Shown piece after piece: positions 15,513 through 24,015 of a stretch of DNA of 64,000 bases. Positions within the stretch are counted from its first letter, which is position 1. Every line of letters begins with the position of its first letter. Under the pieces are notes generated by a model. The model saw nothing but the letters and a program-made list of their open reading frames with translations, was not told the DNA's origin and ran no database searches. The stretch comes from Sulfurimonas sp. C5 (GTDB lineage: Bacteria > Campylobacterota > Campylobacteria > Campylobacterales > Sulfurimonadaceae), in the NCBI RefSeq assembly GCF_029872055.1, contig NZ_JARXNQ010000003.1, forward strand, positions 186,001-250,000. The letters run 5' to 3'. The position numbers were made by a program, and so were the translations under genes.

Positions 15513-16226
15513 ATGGCTAGGGTTGTTGTCTTAAGCGGTGCAGGTATTAGTGCTGAAAGTGGGCTCTCTACTTTCAGAGAGAGTGATGGATTATGGGCAA
15601 ACTATTCAGTCGAAGATATATGTACTGCAGGATGTCTTGTAACCAATAGAGACGAGACTATCAGCTTTTACGATAAAAGACGGACAGAGCTTGTAGACAA
15701 GGAGCCAAATAGTGCTCATAAAGTTTTGGCAGAACTCAAAAACAGATATAAAAACGATATAGCAATTATCACCCAGAATGTAGACAACCTTTTTGAAAAA
15801 GCCGGCATTGCCCACGAAGATGTTATCCATCTGCACGGTTTTCTTACAAATGTTGAATGTGAACAATGTCAAAATATTTACGATATAGGATATAACAAAC
15901 TCGCAGATGTAAACGACGGGAAATGTACAGCATGCGGGAGTGAATATGTACGCCCTTATATTGTTATGTTTGGAGAAGCCGCACCGAACTATGCTCTTCT
16001 TGATCAGGAGATTCAGGACTGTTCACTGTTAGTTGTTATCGGTACAAGCGGAATGGTTGTCGGTGTAAACACTCTGGCTTACTTTGTTGAACGCTCTATT
16101 TTGAACAATCTCGAGCCAAGTGACGCGATCAACGATACCTTTTTTGACAAGGTGATCTACGATAAAGCAACCAATGCCATTCATGAGATAGCTTACGAGA
16201 TCGAAGAACTGCTTGCCAAAGGCTGA
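15513..16226 (+). CDS. cobB: NAD-dependent protein deacylase, class III sirtuin (Sir2/CobB)
   Basis: 237 residues. Gly-Ala-Gly-Ile-Ser-Ala-Glu-Ser-Gly-Leu-Ser-Thr-Phe-Arg near residue 10 is the NAD site, Thr-Gln-Asn-Val-Asp-Asn and His-Leu-His-Gly hold the catalytic His, and two Cys-x-x-Cys pairs bind zinc. Tyr-x-x-Arg in Phe-Tyr-Asp-Lys-Arg-Arg is the motif linked in SIRT5/CobB to removal of succinyl and malonyl groups as well as acetyl. It acts on cytoplasmic lysine acylation. AAAGGAAA precedes the ATG. This cobB is unrelated to the cobalamin gene of the same name. Confidence 0.9.
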   Translation: MARVVVLSGAGISAESGLSTFRESDGLWANYSVEDICTAGCLVTNRDETISFYDKRRTELVDKEPNSAHKVLAELKNRYKNDIAIITQNVDNLFEKAGIAHEDVIHLHGFLTNVECEQCQNIYDIGYNKLADVNDGKCTACGSEYVRPYIVMFGEAAPNYALLDQEIQDCSLLVVIGTSGMVVGVNTLAYFVERSILNNLEPSDAINDTFFDKVIYDKATNAIHEIAYEIEELLAKG

Positions 16227-16260
16227 ATTATTCACAATAACCTATAAACTCCAATTGTGG

Positions 16261-16266
16261 TATAAT
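16261..16266 (+). promoter_or_regulatory. -10 box of the sia-like signalling operon
   Basis: TATAAT with a TGTGG just upstream (extended -10 character), about 42 nt before ATG 16308. A CACAAT/ATTGTG inverted pair (16233-16238, 16254-16259) abuts it and could be an operator. Confidence 0.5.
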
Positions 16267-16307
16267 GTTTTTTATTACACAAACTAGTTATTAAAAGGTG
16301 GGAGTTG

Positions 16308-19300
16308 ATGCTTCAATATCTCTATCGATTCTTTTTCATTGCTATTCTCTTATCCCCTTTACACCTTCTAGCATCTACTAACACCCCTATAAACTATAAT
16401 CTAGATTTAAATCTCACTCAAGATGAAAAAACTTGGCTTTTAGATCACAAAGTTCTTAAAGCGGGAAACGAATTTGATTATGCTCCATGGGATTTCAATA
16501 AAGATGGAAAACCTACCGGCTATTCAATCGATTATGTCAATCTGCTAGCTTCTAAGCTAGGGATAAAAGTCAGTTTTGTTACAGATCACTGGAATGATTT
16601 GACCTATATGCTTGAAACCAAAAAGATTGATCTCCTCCATACAATGTTTGCAAACAGTTTTCGAACAAATATTATTTATACACATTCATATAAACAACTT
16701 GTTTTCGCCCTTTATAAAAACAAACACAACAAAAAACTCAACTCCATAGAAGCACTTAAAGATCAAACTTTGAGTATTCCAAAAGACGACTCAAGCATTA
16801 TAGTGTTAAAGAAACTCTACCCTCAAATTAAAATTATAGAACCTGATAGCTACGTAGATGCACTCAAAGATGTCATACTTGGAAGGGCCGACGCAACTGT
16901 TATGGATACAGCAGTAGCAAGTTATCTCAGTGAAAACTACTCTTTAAGCGATCTTACCATTGTAGATGAAGTAAAACTTCCAGAAGACACTATCCACTAT
17001 AGTTATCGTATAGGTGTAAATGCTGAAAATGAAATTCTACAATCTATTTTAAATAAAGCTATCGCTAGTGTTACTGATGATGAAAAAAAGCAATTAGAAA
17101 ACAAATGGTTCAATAAATCAGCAAAAAAAGTAAAAAAAATAAAATTTACCAAAACAGAAAAAAAATGGATAGCACAACACCCTGTCGTAAAATTTACCGG
17201 GGATCCTGATTGGCTGCCGTTTGAAGCTTTTAAAGAAGATGGTAGCTATATAGGTATTGTAGCCGATCATCTTAAACTGATAGAACAAAGAACGGGTCTT
17301 TCTTTTGAACGTATCAAGCCAAAATCTTGGAGTGATGCACTTGTAAAAGTTAAAGCCAACGAAGTAGATATGATCTCTGAAGTAGTGACAGAAAATTTCG
17401 TAAGTACTAAAATGTATTTTACGAAACCCTACATAGAAACACCTCTCGTTATCATTATGAAAAAAACACAATCAGATCATTTCCTAAACGACCTTTCTGC
17501 TATCAGCGATAAGAAAATAGCTTATGTTAGTGGCTACGGTTATGTTGATGATTTGAAAAAAAAGTATCCGAATATTCATTTTCAAGAGGTAAATACTGTA
17601 CAAGAGGGACTTGAAGCAGTTGCTGCGGGAAAACTGGATGCTTTTATATGTACGCTTGTTATTGGTTCATATAACATACCTCAATTAGGTCTTTCAAATC
17701 TGACTGTTGCAGGTAAATTAGATATTGCAATGAAACTCGGTTTTGGGATTAGAAAAGACTCCCCTATGTTATTAGGCATTATCAATAAGGCTCTTGCTTC
17801 AATTGATTCAACAGAAAAAAATGAGATTGTTAACAAGTGGGTTAAAGTTGATATCGAAGAAAAAATCGACTGGGATCTTGTTTTAGAAATTGCAGGCGTT
17901 GCTGTTATTGTTATTGCTTTTATTGTTTATTCCAATCGACAACTCAAACGTCTTGTTGAGCAAAAGACCGCCAAGCTCAGCTCTTTATTAAAAGCTTTTG
18001 ATCAAAACGTTATTGCTTCAAGTACCGATAAAAATGGAAAAATAACCTATGTCAGTGATGCCTTTTGTGAAATTTCTGGCTATTCCAGAGAAGAACTTAT
18101 TGGAAAACCCCACAATATCTTACGCCATCCAGATATGCCTAAAAAACTCTTTGCCGATCTATGGACAACTATTAAAGCAGGAAAAAACTGGCATGGAGAG
18201 ATCAAAAACAGAAAAAAAGATGGTGGCTTTTATTGGGTAGATATGACGATAACTGTAGAAAAAGACAAAGATGGAAAAGTTTTCAGATACGATGCTATCC
18301 GCCATGATATTACAGCTAAAAAAGCAGTTGAAGAATTGACAAAAACACTAGAGCAAAAAGTAGAAGAAAGAACGGCTGAGCTTACTAAAAGTGAACAAAA
18401 AATCAAAAATGTATTTGCAACCACAAGTCAAGGTATTTGGATGGTAGATAATAATGCCATAACACAAGAAGTGAATAATGCAATGTCTAATATTCTTGGA
18501 TATCCCCAAGATGAAATAGTGGGAAAACATATCTTTCATTTTGTTAATGATGAAAACAAAAAAATATTTGCTGAACAAATGAAAACACGTGAACATGGTC
18601 AAACATCTTCCTATGAGATATATCTTACAAGAAAAAATCGTGTTCAGATACCGTGTCTTTTTAATGCTACGCCCATCTTAGATGAAAACGGTGTCAAAGT
18701 CGGTGCCTTTGCAATGGTTACCGATATTACCGAACAAAAAAAGCTCCAAGCACAAATAGCTGAAAAAGAGAATTTTGTCCGAACCCTTCTTGATTCCCAA
18801 GAACAGATTATTATAACCACAGACGGAAAGAAAATTTACACTATCAACAAAGCCTTTAAAAAATTCTATGGTGTTGAAGTGCTTGAAGATTTTCTCAAAG
18901 ATTATGAATGTATCTGCGACACTTTCGATACGTCAGATCCGGAACACTATCTACAAAAAGAGATGGATGAACTTACGTGGATTGAATATGTTCTTGTAAA
19001 TCCCTTAATGGTACATAAGGCACGGATTATTAGAGATGAGCAAGCTTATATTTTTACTGTTACAGGAGCAGAGCTCCCTATTGAAGGTAAAAATCTAATT
19101 TCTGCAGTTTTTACAAATATTACGGAATTGGAAAAAGTACAAAAGGATCTAAAAAATACAAATCAAAAAGTGATGGATTCTATTGAGTATGCCTCTTTAA
19201 TTCAAGGTGCACTTTTACCGGATAGTCAACTCATGAGCTCCCATTTTGATGATTGTTTTACACTTTGGCGACCAAAAGATGTTGTAGGGGGAGATATCTA

Positions 19301-19949
19301 TCTCTTTACTGAAATCCGCAATAAAGACGAAGCACTTTTAATGGTAGTAGACTGTACTGGACACGGTGTTCCAGGAGCCTTTGTAACAATGCTTGTAAAA
19401 GCGATTGAACGCCAAATTATCGGTGTCTTGGAAAAGACAAATGAAGTTGTAAGTCCTGGAAAAATCCTGGGTATTTTTAACCGTTCTATCAAGCATCTTC
19501 TTAAACAAGACCAAAGCGAGTCTGTTTCGAATGCCGGTTTTGACGGTGGTATACTTTACTATAACAAAAAAAATAACATAGTAAGATATGCAGGTGCCAA
19601 CATCCCTTTATTTGTCAAAAACTCTTCCTCTTTAGAGATCTTCAAAGGAGATAGACACTCTATAGGTTACAAAAATTCTGATAGAGACTATGAGTTTAAT
19701 GATTATGAGTTTGATATTAGGGAATCTACAAGCTTTTATATCTCCACCGATGGATTCTTAGATCAAAATGGAGGAGAAAAAGGATTCCCTTTTGGAAAAA
19801 GACGCTTTAAAAAGCTTATAGAGGAACACTATAATAAAAGTATGAAAGAACAACATATTCATTTCCTTGATGCCCTTCATGAGTACCAAGGGGAAAATGA
19901 ACGAAATGACGATGTATGTCTCGTCGCACTTAAAGTAAGTAACAAATGA
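16308..19949 (+). CDS. Membrane sensor phosphatase: two SBP_bac_3 domains, three PAS domains, SpoIIE/PP2C domain (SiaA-like)
   Basis: About 1213 residues. ATG 16308 is preferred over TTG 16305, with GGTGGGAG upstream. Order: signal peptide (1-23), two solute-binding-like domains (about 30-270 and 285-515), TM (about 525-545), PAS1 (Gly-Tyr-Ser-Arg-Glu-Glu-Leu-Ile-Gly), PAS2 (Ile-Leu-Gly-Tyr-Pro), a weaker PAS3, then a SpoIIE phosphatase (Val-Val-Gly-Gly-Asp, Asp-Cys-Thr-Gly-His-Gly, Ser-Thr-Asp-Gly, Asn-Asp-Asp). The metal-binding Asp residues are intact. It probably senses a small periplasmic solute and dephosphorylates the SiaC-like protein two genes downstream. This sensor is larger than the P. 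aeruginosa SiaA, which lacks the solute-binding pair. Confidence 0.88.
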   Translation: MLQYLYRFFFIAILLSPLHLLASTNTPINYNLDLNLTQDEKTWLLDHKVLKAGNEFDYAPWDFNKDGKPTGYSIDYVNLLASKLGIKVSFVTDHWNDLTYMLETKKIDLLHTMFANSFRTNIIYTHSYKQLVFALYKNKHNKKLNSIEALKDQTLSIPKDDSSIIVLKKLYPQIKIIEPDSYVDALKDVILGRADATVMDTAVASYLSENYSLSDLTIVDEVKLPEDTIHYSYRIGVNAENEILQSILNKAIASVTDDEKKQLENKWFNKSAKKVKKIKFTKTEKKWIAQHPVVKFTGDPDWLPFEAFKEDGSYIGIVADHLKLIEQRTGLSFERIKPKSWSDALVKVKANEVDMISEVVTENFVSTKMYFTKPYIETPLVIIMKKTQSDHFLNDLSAISDKKIAYVSGYGYVDDLKKKYPNIHFQEVNTVQEGLEAVAAGKLDAFICTLVIGSYNIPQLGLSNLTVAGKLDIAMKLGFGIRKDSPMLLGIINKALASIDSTEKNEIVNKWVKVDIEEKIDWDLVLEIAGVAVIVIAFIVYSNRQLKRLVEQKTAKLSSLLKAFDQNVIASSTDKNGKITYVSDAFCEISGYSREELIGKPHNILRHPDMPKKLFADLWTTIKAGKNWHGEIKNRKKDGGFYWVDMTITVEKDKDGKVFRYDAIRHDITAKKAVEELTKTLEQKVEERTAELTKSEQKIKNVFATTSQGIWMVDNNAITQEVNNAMSNILGYPQDEIVGKHIFHFVNDENKKIFAEQMKTREHGQTSSYEIYLTRKNRVQIPCLFNATPILDENGVKVGAFAMVTDITEQKKLQAQIAEKENFVRTLLDSQEQIIITTDGKKIYTINKAFKKFYGVEVLEDFLKDYECICDTFDTSDPEHYLQKEMDELTWIEYVLVNPLMVHKARIIRDEQAYIFTVTGAELPIEGKNLISAVFTNITELEKVQKDLKNTNQKVMDSIEYASLIQGALLPDSQLMSSHFDDCFTLWRPKDVVGGDIYLFTEIRNKDEALLMVVDCTGHGVPGAFVTMLVKAIERQIIGVLEKTNEVVSPGKILGIFNRSIKHLLKQDQSESVSNAGFDGGILYYNKKNNIVRYAGANIPLFVKNSSSLEIFKGDRHSIGYKNSDRDYEFNDYEFDIRESTSFYISTDGFLDQNGGEKGFPFGKRRFKKLIEEHYNKSMKEQHIHFLDALHEYQGENERNDDVCLVALKVSNK

Positions 19950-19969
19950 TTTTGAAAAAGGAAAGATTT

Positions 19970-20530
19970 ATGAAGTTTGATACGCTAGAAAACATATTAG
20001 AAGAAGATGGTATAGTATTTTTAAGTTATGGTGGCTTTTTAACACAGTCATTAATAGCAGGTATGACCGATGCACTTGAACAAGAAGCACAAAACAATGA
20101 TCTAAGTATGAAAGTTTCTGCAAATATTTTTACTATATTTATTGAACTAGCCCAAAACATGATGAACTATGCAAAATCAAAATCAGATGCAATACGTTAT
20201 GAATCTAAAGGGCTTTTAATTGTTGGAACTGAAGCAAAAAACAATCAGGATTACTATTACATCATCAGCAGAAATCTCATAGATGCAATCGATAAAGAGA
20301 GGATAGAAAATCGTCTAAAGACTATAGAAGGACTTGATAAAGAGGAACTTCGTAAACTCTACCGTGAACAAAGAAAAGCGGGTAAAGACAAACATCACAG
20401 AGGTGCCGGAATTGGTCTCATTGAAATTGCAAGACGATGTAATAAAATTGAACACCATTTTGAAGATCAGGGAGATGGACATTTTTACTTTACAGTTAAA
20501 ACAATATTACATAAAGAAAAAGGAGAATAA
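19970..20530 (+). CDS. siaB: SiaB-like protein kinase (HATPase fold)
   Basis: About 186 residues from ATG 19970, which has AAAGGAAAG upstream. An in-frame ATG at 19946 overlapping the phosphatase stop as ATGA is the alternative. The ATP site shows an N-box (Glu-Leu-Ala-Gln-Asn-Met-Met-Asn-Tyr) and a G-box (Gly-Ala-Gly-Ile-Gly-Leu-Ile-Glu). In Pseudomonas, SiaB phosphorylates SiaC and opposes SiaA. The order phosphatase-SiaB-SiaC is the same here. Family assignment is strong; kinase activity is inferred from homology. Confidence 0.85.
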   Translation: MKFDTLENILEEDGIVFLSYGGFLTQSLIAGMTDALEQEAQNNDLSMKVSANIFTIFIELAQNMMNYAKSKSDAIRYESKGLLIVGTEAKNNQDYYYIISRNLIDAIDKERIENRLKTIEGLDKEELRKLYREQRKAGKDKHHRGAGIGLIEIARRCNKIEHHFEDQGDGHFYFTVKTILHKEKGE

Positions 20531-20533
20531 GAT

Positions 20534-20908
20534 ATGAAACGTTTACATTTAGAAGCGACACAATATACTCCCGAAATCACTTTAGATCCAGCAGGTACAA
20601 TCACTATGGTTGGAAAATCTTATCCTGAAAATACATTTGACTTTTATAAACCAATTATGGAGTGGGTAGAAAATTATTTTGATGGCAATACTGCCAAAAA
20701 AACTATAATCAATATGGAAATTATATATTTTAATTCCAGTTCTTCAAAACTCTTTTTTGATCTTTTCGATCTAGTAGATGAAAATAAGGAATCCAGTAAG
20801 ATTGTGATCAATTGGATATACGATAAAGAAAATGAGAGTGCCCAAGAAGCAGGTGAAGATTTTCAGGATGATTTCGAGGACTTAGAGATTAATTTAGTCT
20901 CAAAATAG
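20534..20908 (+). CDS. siaC: SiaC-family regulatory phosphoprotein (DUF1987)
   Basis: 124 residues. The family core is clear: Thr-Pro-Glu-Ile near residue 12, Gly-Lys-Ser-Tyr-Pro-Glu-Asn near 27, and Tyr-Phe-Asn-Ser-Ser-Ser-Ser-Lys at 65-72. The residue matching the phospho-Thr of Pseudomonas SiaC (Thr68) is Ser68 here, still phosphorylatable. The C-terminus is acidic. In Pseudomonas, unphosphorylated SiaC binds and activates the diguanylate cyclase SiaD. Here the next gene encodes an HD-GYP phosphodiesterase instead. AAGGAG precedes the ATG. Confidence 0.88.
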   Translation: MKRLHLEATQYTPEITLDPAGTITMVGKSYPENTFDFYKPIMEWVENYFDGNTAKKTIINMEIIYFNSSSSKLFFDLFDLVDENKESSKIVINWIYDKENESAQEAGEDFQDDFEDLEINLVSK

Positions 20909-20917
20909 GAGAAGATT

Positions 20918-21715
20918 ATGGACAGTGCTGATAATAAACTTATTCATGAACTTGAAGATTTAAAATCCAATTTTTCTAAAACAGCAGATAAAATCATCAA
21001 AGATATCCATCGTCAAGCACGCATTATGGAAAGAAGTGACAAACGACAACGTCAGGAATATGATGAGCTCCAAAGACGTCTTGCAGAAGTAGAAGCACTC
21101 CAAAAAGAGATTGAAGACACGCAAAAAGAGGTTGTTTTTACGATGGGGGCCATCGGTGAGAGCCGATCGAAAGAGACGGGAAACCATGTAAAGCGTGTAG
21201 CTGAATATTCAAAAATTTTAGCAACTTATATCGGATTGCCTGAATCAGAAGCAGAGATGCTCAAACAAGCTTCTCCTATGCATGACATCGGTAAAGTCGG
21301 TATCCCAGATTCCATTTTAAACAAACCTGGACGTTTGGATGCAGAAGAGAGAAAAGTTATGGATACACATGCAGAACTGGGTTACAATATGCTGTCACAC
21401 TCATCAAGACCACTGTTAAAATGTGCAGCCACCGTAGCTTATGAACACCATGAAAAATGGGATGGTACTGGTTATCCACGAGGCTTAAAGGGAAAAGATA
21501 TTCATATCTACGGACGTATTACGGCACTAGCAGATGTTTTTGATGCCCTTGGAAGTGAAAGATGTTATAAAGAAGCTTGGGATGATGAAAGGATATTTGC
21601 ACTTTTTAAAGAAGAACGTGGGAAACACTTTGATCCGCAGCTCATTGACATATTTTTTGAACATTTAAATGAGTTTTTAGAAGTTCGTGATGATTTAAAA
21701 GATGTTTTCGAATAA
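20918..21715 (+). CDS. HD-GYP phosphodiesterase with N-terminal coiled coil
   Basis: 265 residues. Residues 1-75 are charged and heptad-like (coiled coil). The HD-GYP domain follows with His-Asp-Ile-Gly-Lys at 122-126, His-His at 177-178 and Gly-Tyr-Pro at 185-187, all intact, so it should hydrolyse cyclic di-GMP in the cytoplasm. No receiver or PAS domain is present. The coiled coil is the likely docking surface for an upstream partner, plausibly the SiaC-like protein encoded 9 nt before. GGAGAAG precedes the ATG. It ends the operon, with its stop abutting that of the convergent FmdE gene. Confidence 0.9.
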   Translation: MDSADNKLIHELEDLKSNFSKTADKIIKDIHRQARIMERSDKRQRQEYDELQRRLAEVEALQKEIEDTQKEVVFTMGAIGESRSKETGNHVKRVAEYSKILATYIGLPESEAEMLKQASPMHDIGKVGIPDSILNKPGRLDAEERKVMDTHAELGYNMLSHSSRPLLKCAATVAYEHHEKWDGTGYPRGLKGKDIHIYGRITALADVFDALGSERCYKEAWDDERIFALFKEERGKHFDPQLIDIFFEHLNEFLEVRDDLKDVFE

Positions 21716-22333
21716 TTAAGCACTTACATTAATTACATCGGCAGCATTTGCAAAAATTTTCTCCACTCTTTTTTGCCATAAGTTTTTAAAGAGTTGCATC
21801 TCCTCACTCGAAGCACTATGATTTTTTATCTTTTCCATTAATTCATTTTGCAAGGGCTCTACAGCTATTTTTTGTGGCATATAACCAACTTCTACGCTCT
21901 TTCCTGTTATGATGTTTGTTAGTTTTACATCTAAATCTATCTGATCTTGAAAGCTTAAAAGATTATCTCTTGCAAAATTTCCCGCTATACCTTTAAATCC
22001 AGAACTTGTTGCAGCACCTGTCAACTGTGTCAAAACATTTGCAATTACACCGTTAACTCCCTCTTCAGAAGCACCTTTAAACTCTACTTTTATTTCCCCG
22101 CGGACAGGTATCTCCTCTTTATAAAGGGCTTTTAATCCATACAGAGCCATGAGATATGCCCCTGCCACCGTCGGACAGCTATGCCCCGTACTTTTGACAA
22201 CATCAAGATAACTAAACTCTACCATTCCACCCTCTAAAGCACCGAGAAAATCGGCTAAAGGATCTCTAAGTTTTATTGTCTCTACAGCATCAAAAAATGA
22301 TGGATAATGCATAGTATTTAATGTAGCGCGCAT
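21716..22333 (-). CDS. FmdE-like domain protein
   Basis: 205 residues. Ser-Thr-Gly-His-Ser-Cys-Pro-Thr-Val-Ala-Gly-Ala-Tyr at about 47-59 is the FmdE-type motif, named after a formylmethanofuran dehydrogenase subunit. This bacterial version is not in a methanofuran setting and its activity is unknown. A GGAG 7 nt before the ATG supports the start, which overlaps the hemerythrin gene by 16 nt, so the two are translated together. The pair lies under a promoter with a Crp/Fnr-type box, suggesting a role linked to oxygen, NO or redox stress. Confidence 0.78.
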   Translation of the reverse strand: MRATLNTMHYPSFFDAVETIKLRDPLADFLGALEGGMVEFSYLDVVKSTGHSCPTVAGAYLMALYGLKALYKEEIPVRGEIKVEFKGASEEGVNGVIANVLTQLTGAATSSGFKGIAGNFARDNLLSFQDQIDLDVKLTNIITGKSVEVGYMPQKIAVEPLQNELMEKIKNHSASSEEMQLFKNLWQKRVEKIFANAADVINVSA

Positions 22334-22758
22334 GGACTTACTCCAGATTCAAAAAACTTTGCCGTTACCGTATCCATAGTATTTATATGATTCACTAACC
22401 ATTGCACTAAATGATCATTGAAGTAGAGTTTTAAAACATTTATATTATTACTCTCTTGCCAATGGCGAAATACATCATCCATGATTCTCAGAGCATTCTC
22501 ATGCTCCCCTTTATGCATCGGGTACGGAGGAAAGTTTTTCTCCAGCATCATCATCTCTTCGGCACGAAAGTGTTCAACCGTATGGTGAAACCATTTTCCA
22601 TAAAGCTCATCTATCTTTTCTTTATTCGCTTTCGTCTGTTTCTCTTCATATGCCAATATATGTGTAAATAGCTCATTAATAATATCTACATCCTCTTTAT
22701 GTGTGTCGTTCATAAACTCCATTGCAACAAGAGGGATATTCTCTTTTTCAATTAACAT
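22318..22758 (-). CDS. Bacteriohemerythrin-type protein
   Basis: 146 residues, a standalone hemerythrin fold. All seven di-iron ligands can be placed with canonical spacing: His20, His63, Glu67, His82, His86, His124 and Asp129. It should reversibly bind oxygen, or react with NO, in the cytoplasm. It is the first gene of a two-gene unit with the FmdE-like gene. A TACAAT box on this strand at 22785-22790 and the TTGAT-N4-ATCAA box about 41 bp upstream of the inferred transcription start fit class II activation by the divergent regulator. Confidence 0.88.
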   Translation of the reverse strand: MLIEKENIPLVAMEFMNDTHKEDVDIINELFTHILAYEEKQTKANKEKIDELYGKWFHHTVEHFRAEEMMMLEKNFPPYPMHKGEHENALRIMDDVFRHWQESNNINVLKLYFNDHLVQWLVNHINTMDTVTAKFFESGVSPCALH

Positions 22759-22784
22759 CTCTTTACCTTATGTAAATTTTTTGT

Positions 22785-22790
22785 ATTGTA
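22785..22790 (-). promoter_or_regulatory. -10 box of the hemerythrin-FmdE operon
   Basis: Minus-strand TACAAT, about 27 nt before the hemerythrin ATG, preceded by AT-rich sequence and the Crp/Fnr-type operator at activating distance. Confidence 0.45.
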
Positions 22791-22812
22791 AGAAAAAAGA
22801 AAATAATAAAGA

Positions 22813-22826
22813 TTGATACGGATCAA
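22813..22826. promoter_or_regulatory. Perfect FNR/DNR-type operator TTGAT-N4-ATCAA
   Basis: Exact palindrome TTGAT-ACGG-ATCAA midway between the hemerythrin and regulator genes. Centre 22819.5: about -41.5 to the inferred hemerythrin start and about -30 to the inferred regulator start, so activation leftward and self-repression rightward are both plausible. Confidence 0.75.
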
Positions 22827-22836
22827 GTAATCTTGA

Positions 22837-22842
22837 TATAAT
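22837..22842 (+). promoter_or_regulatory. -10 box of the Crp/Fnr regulator gene
   Basis: TATAAT ending 6 nt before ATG 22849, with no Shine-Dalgarno. Transcription should begin at or beside the start codon (possible leaderless mRNA). Confidence 0.5.
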
Positions 22843-22848
22843 TCACAC

Positions 22849-23493
22849 ATGTATACACAAAAACTAAAACAGATATATTTTTTTAATTCACTCAATGAAG
22901 AAGAGATAAAAGCGATCGAGTCTATGAGTGTGATCAAAAAACTGCAGCGTGACGAGATCCTTTTTTATGAAGGTGAAACTGCAAAGTCCTTTTATTTTCT
23001 TCTAGAAGGGAAACTCAAGCTTTATAAAACAAATTCAAAAGCAAACGAGATCGTTTTACACCTTTTTCAAGCACCGACAATGGTAGCAGAAATGGCCACT
23101 ATAGAAGACATCCCTTTTCCTGCAACCGCTCGTGCACAAACAAACAATACCTTCGTTGCCGTTATAGAAAAAGAAAAGTTTCTCAATTTATTGGAGATAA
23201 CTCCAAAGCTCTCTTGGCATATTATAAAATCACTTACAAGCAAGATTAAAACTCTTGAAAAATCTATTAACAGAAATTTGGTACTGGATGCAACTGCCAA
23301 AGTTTGTTCTTTACTTCAAGAGAATCATGATATTTTACAAACACATAAAAATATTCAAATAGCAAACATACTTAACATTACCCCAGAAACACTCTCTAGA
23401 ACACTGCGAAAACTAAAAGATCTAAGAGTCCTGGATGATAAAAACAATCTCATCGATCAAGAAAAACTTGAGTTGATATTACACTCTAATTAA
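22849..23493 (+). CDS. Crp/Fnr family transcriptional regulator (DNR-like)
   Basis: 214 residues. An N-terminal cyclic-nucleotide-binding-type beta roll (about 10-120), a dimer helix, and a C-terminal winged helix. The recognition helix reads Pro-Glu-Thr-Leu-Ser-Arg-Thr-Leu: Glu-x-x-Ser-Arg is the FNR/DNR signature that contacts TTGAT, matching the operator next door. Only one Cys is present, so it cannot hold the FNR 4Fe-4S cluster. A haem/NO-sensing DNR/NssR-like or other effector mode is more likely. It is expected to control the divergent hemerythrin-FmdE operon. Confidence 0.88.
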   Translation: MYTQKLKQIYFFNSLNEEEIKAIESMSVIKKLQRDEILFYEGETAKSFYFLLEGKLKLYKTNSKANEIVLHLFQAPTMVAEMATIEDIPFPATARAQTNNTFVAVIEKEKFLNLLEITPKLSWHIIKSLTSKIKTLEKSINRNLVLDATAKVCSLLQENHDILQTHKNIQIANILNITPETLSRTLRKLKDLRVLDDKNNLIDQEKLELILHSN

Positions 23494-23501
23494 GGATACA
23501 A

Positions 23502-23924
23502 ATGAGCTGGCCGCCAAAAACACCATACCTTACAACAGATGGAATTGTTGAAATATATAACGATGAAAATGAATTTATGGGAGTTGCCCTGATTACTCGT
23601 AAAAATCCTCCTTACGGTTTAGCATTTCCAGGCGGTTTTGTCGATGTCGGAGAAAGCATCGAAAAAGCAGTCGTACGAGAGATGAAAGAGGAGATTTCCT
23701 TAGATGTCGAGATCACAAAACTTCTAGGGGTGTACTCAAATCCCGATCGCGATCCAAGATTTCATACTGCAAGTGTCGTATATGTTTGTAGAGCCTACGG
23801 TGAAGCAAAAGCAGCAGACGATGCAAAAGAAGTAATTGTTTTATCTTTGGATGAGTTGCGTTCTAAACAAGGTGAGCTTGTATTTGATCATGGTGAAATA
23901 CTTGGGGATTATTTAAAGAGTTAA
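23502..23924 (+). CDS. Nudix hydrolase
   Basis: 140 residues. The Nudix box Gly-Gly-Phe-Val-Asp-Val-Gly-Glu-Ser...Arg-Glu-Met-Lys-Glu-Glu is complete, giving the metal-binding Glu residues for hydrolysis of a nucleoside-diphosphate-linked compound. Substrate unknown; the short single-domain form fits a sanitising or ADP-ribose-type enzyme. TAAGGA precedes the ATG. It begins 8 nt after the regulator stop, so co-transcription is likely. A 7-bp hairpin follows. Confidence 0.85.
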   Translation: MSWPPKTPYLTTDGIVEIYNDENEFMGVALITRKNPPYGLAFPGGFVDVGESIEKAVVREMKEEISLDVEITKLLGVYSNPDRDPRFHTASVVYVCRAYGEAKAADDAKEVIVLSLDELRSKQGELVFDHGEILGDYLKS

Positions 23925-23947
23925 ATTTTTAGAGAATATTATAATCA

Positions 23948-23970
23948 AGCCCCTTCCGTACATAGGGGCT
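23948..23970. terminator. GC-rich stem-loop between convergent genes
   Basis: AGCCCCT (23948-23954) pairs with AGGGGCT (23964-23970) around a 9-nt loop. It sits between the Nudix gene (+) and the 46-residue gene (-) and can serve either direction. Confidence 0.55.
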
Positions 23971-24015
23971 AATTTATTGAAGTTTACAGTACTTGTTAAT
24001 GATATAAACTTATGA

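Noticed and set aside
15900-16226. Sirtuin cobB as part of the cobalamin pathway
   Set aside because: The protein is a Sir2 deacylase; the shared gene name is historical and it lies 10 kb from the cob cluster.
20334-20537. 67-residue plus-strand ORF inside the siaB-like gene
   Set aside because: Out of frame with a gene of clear family; no independent ribosome site.
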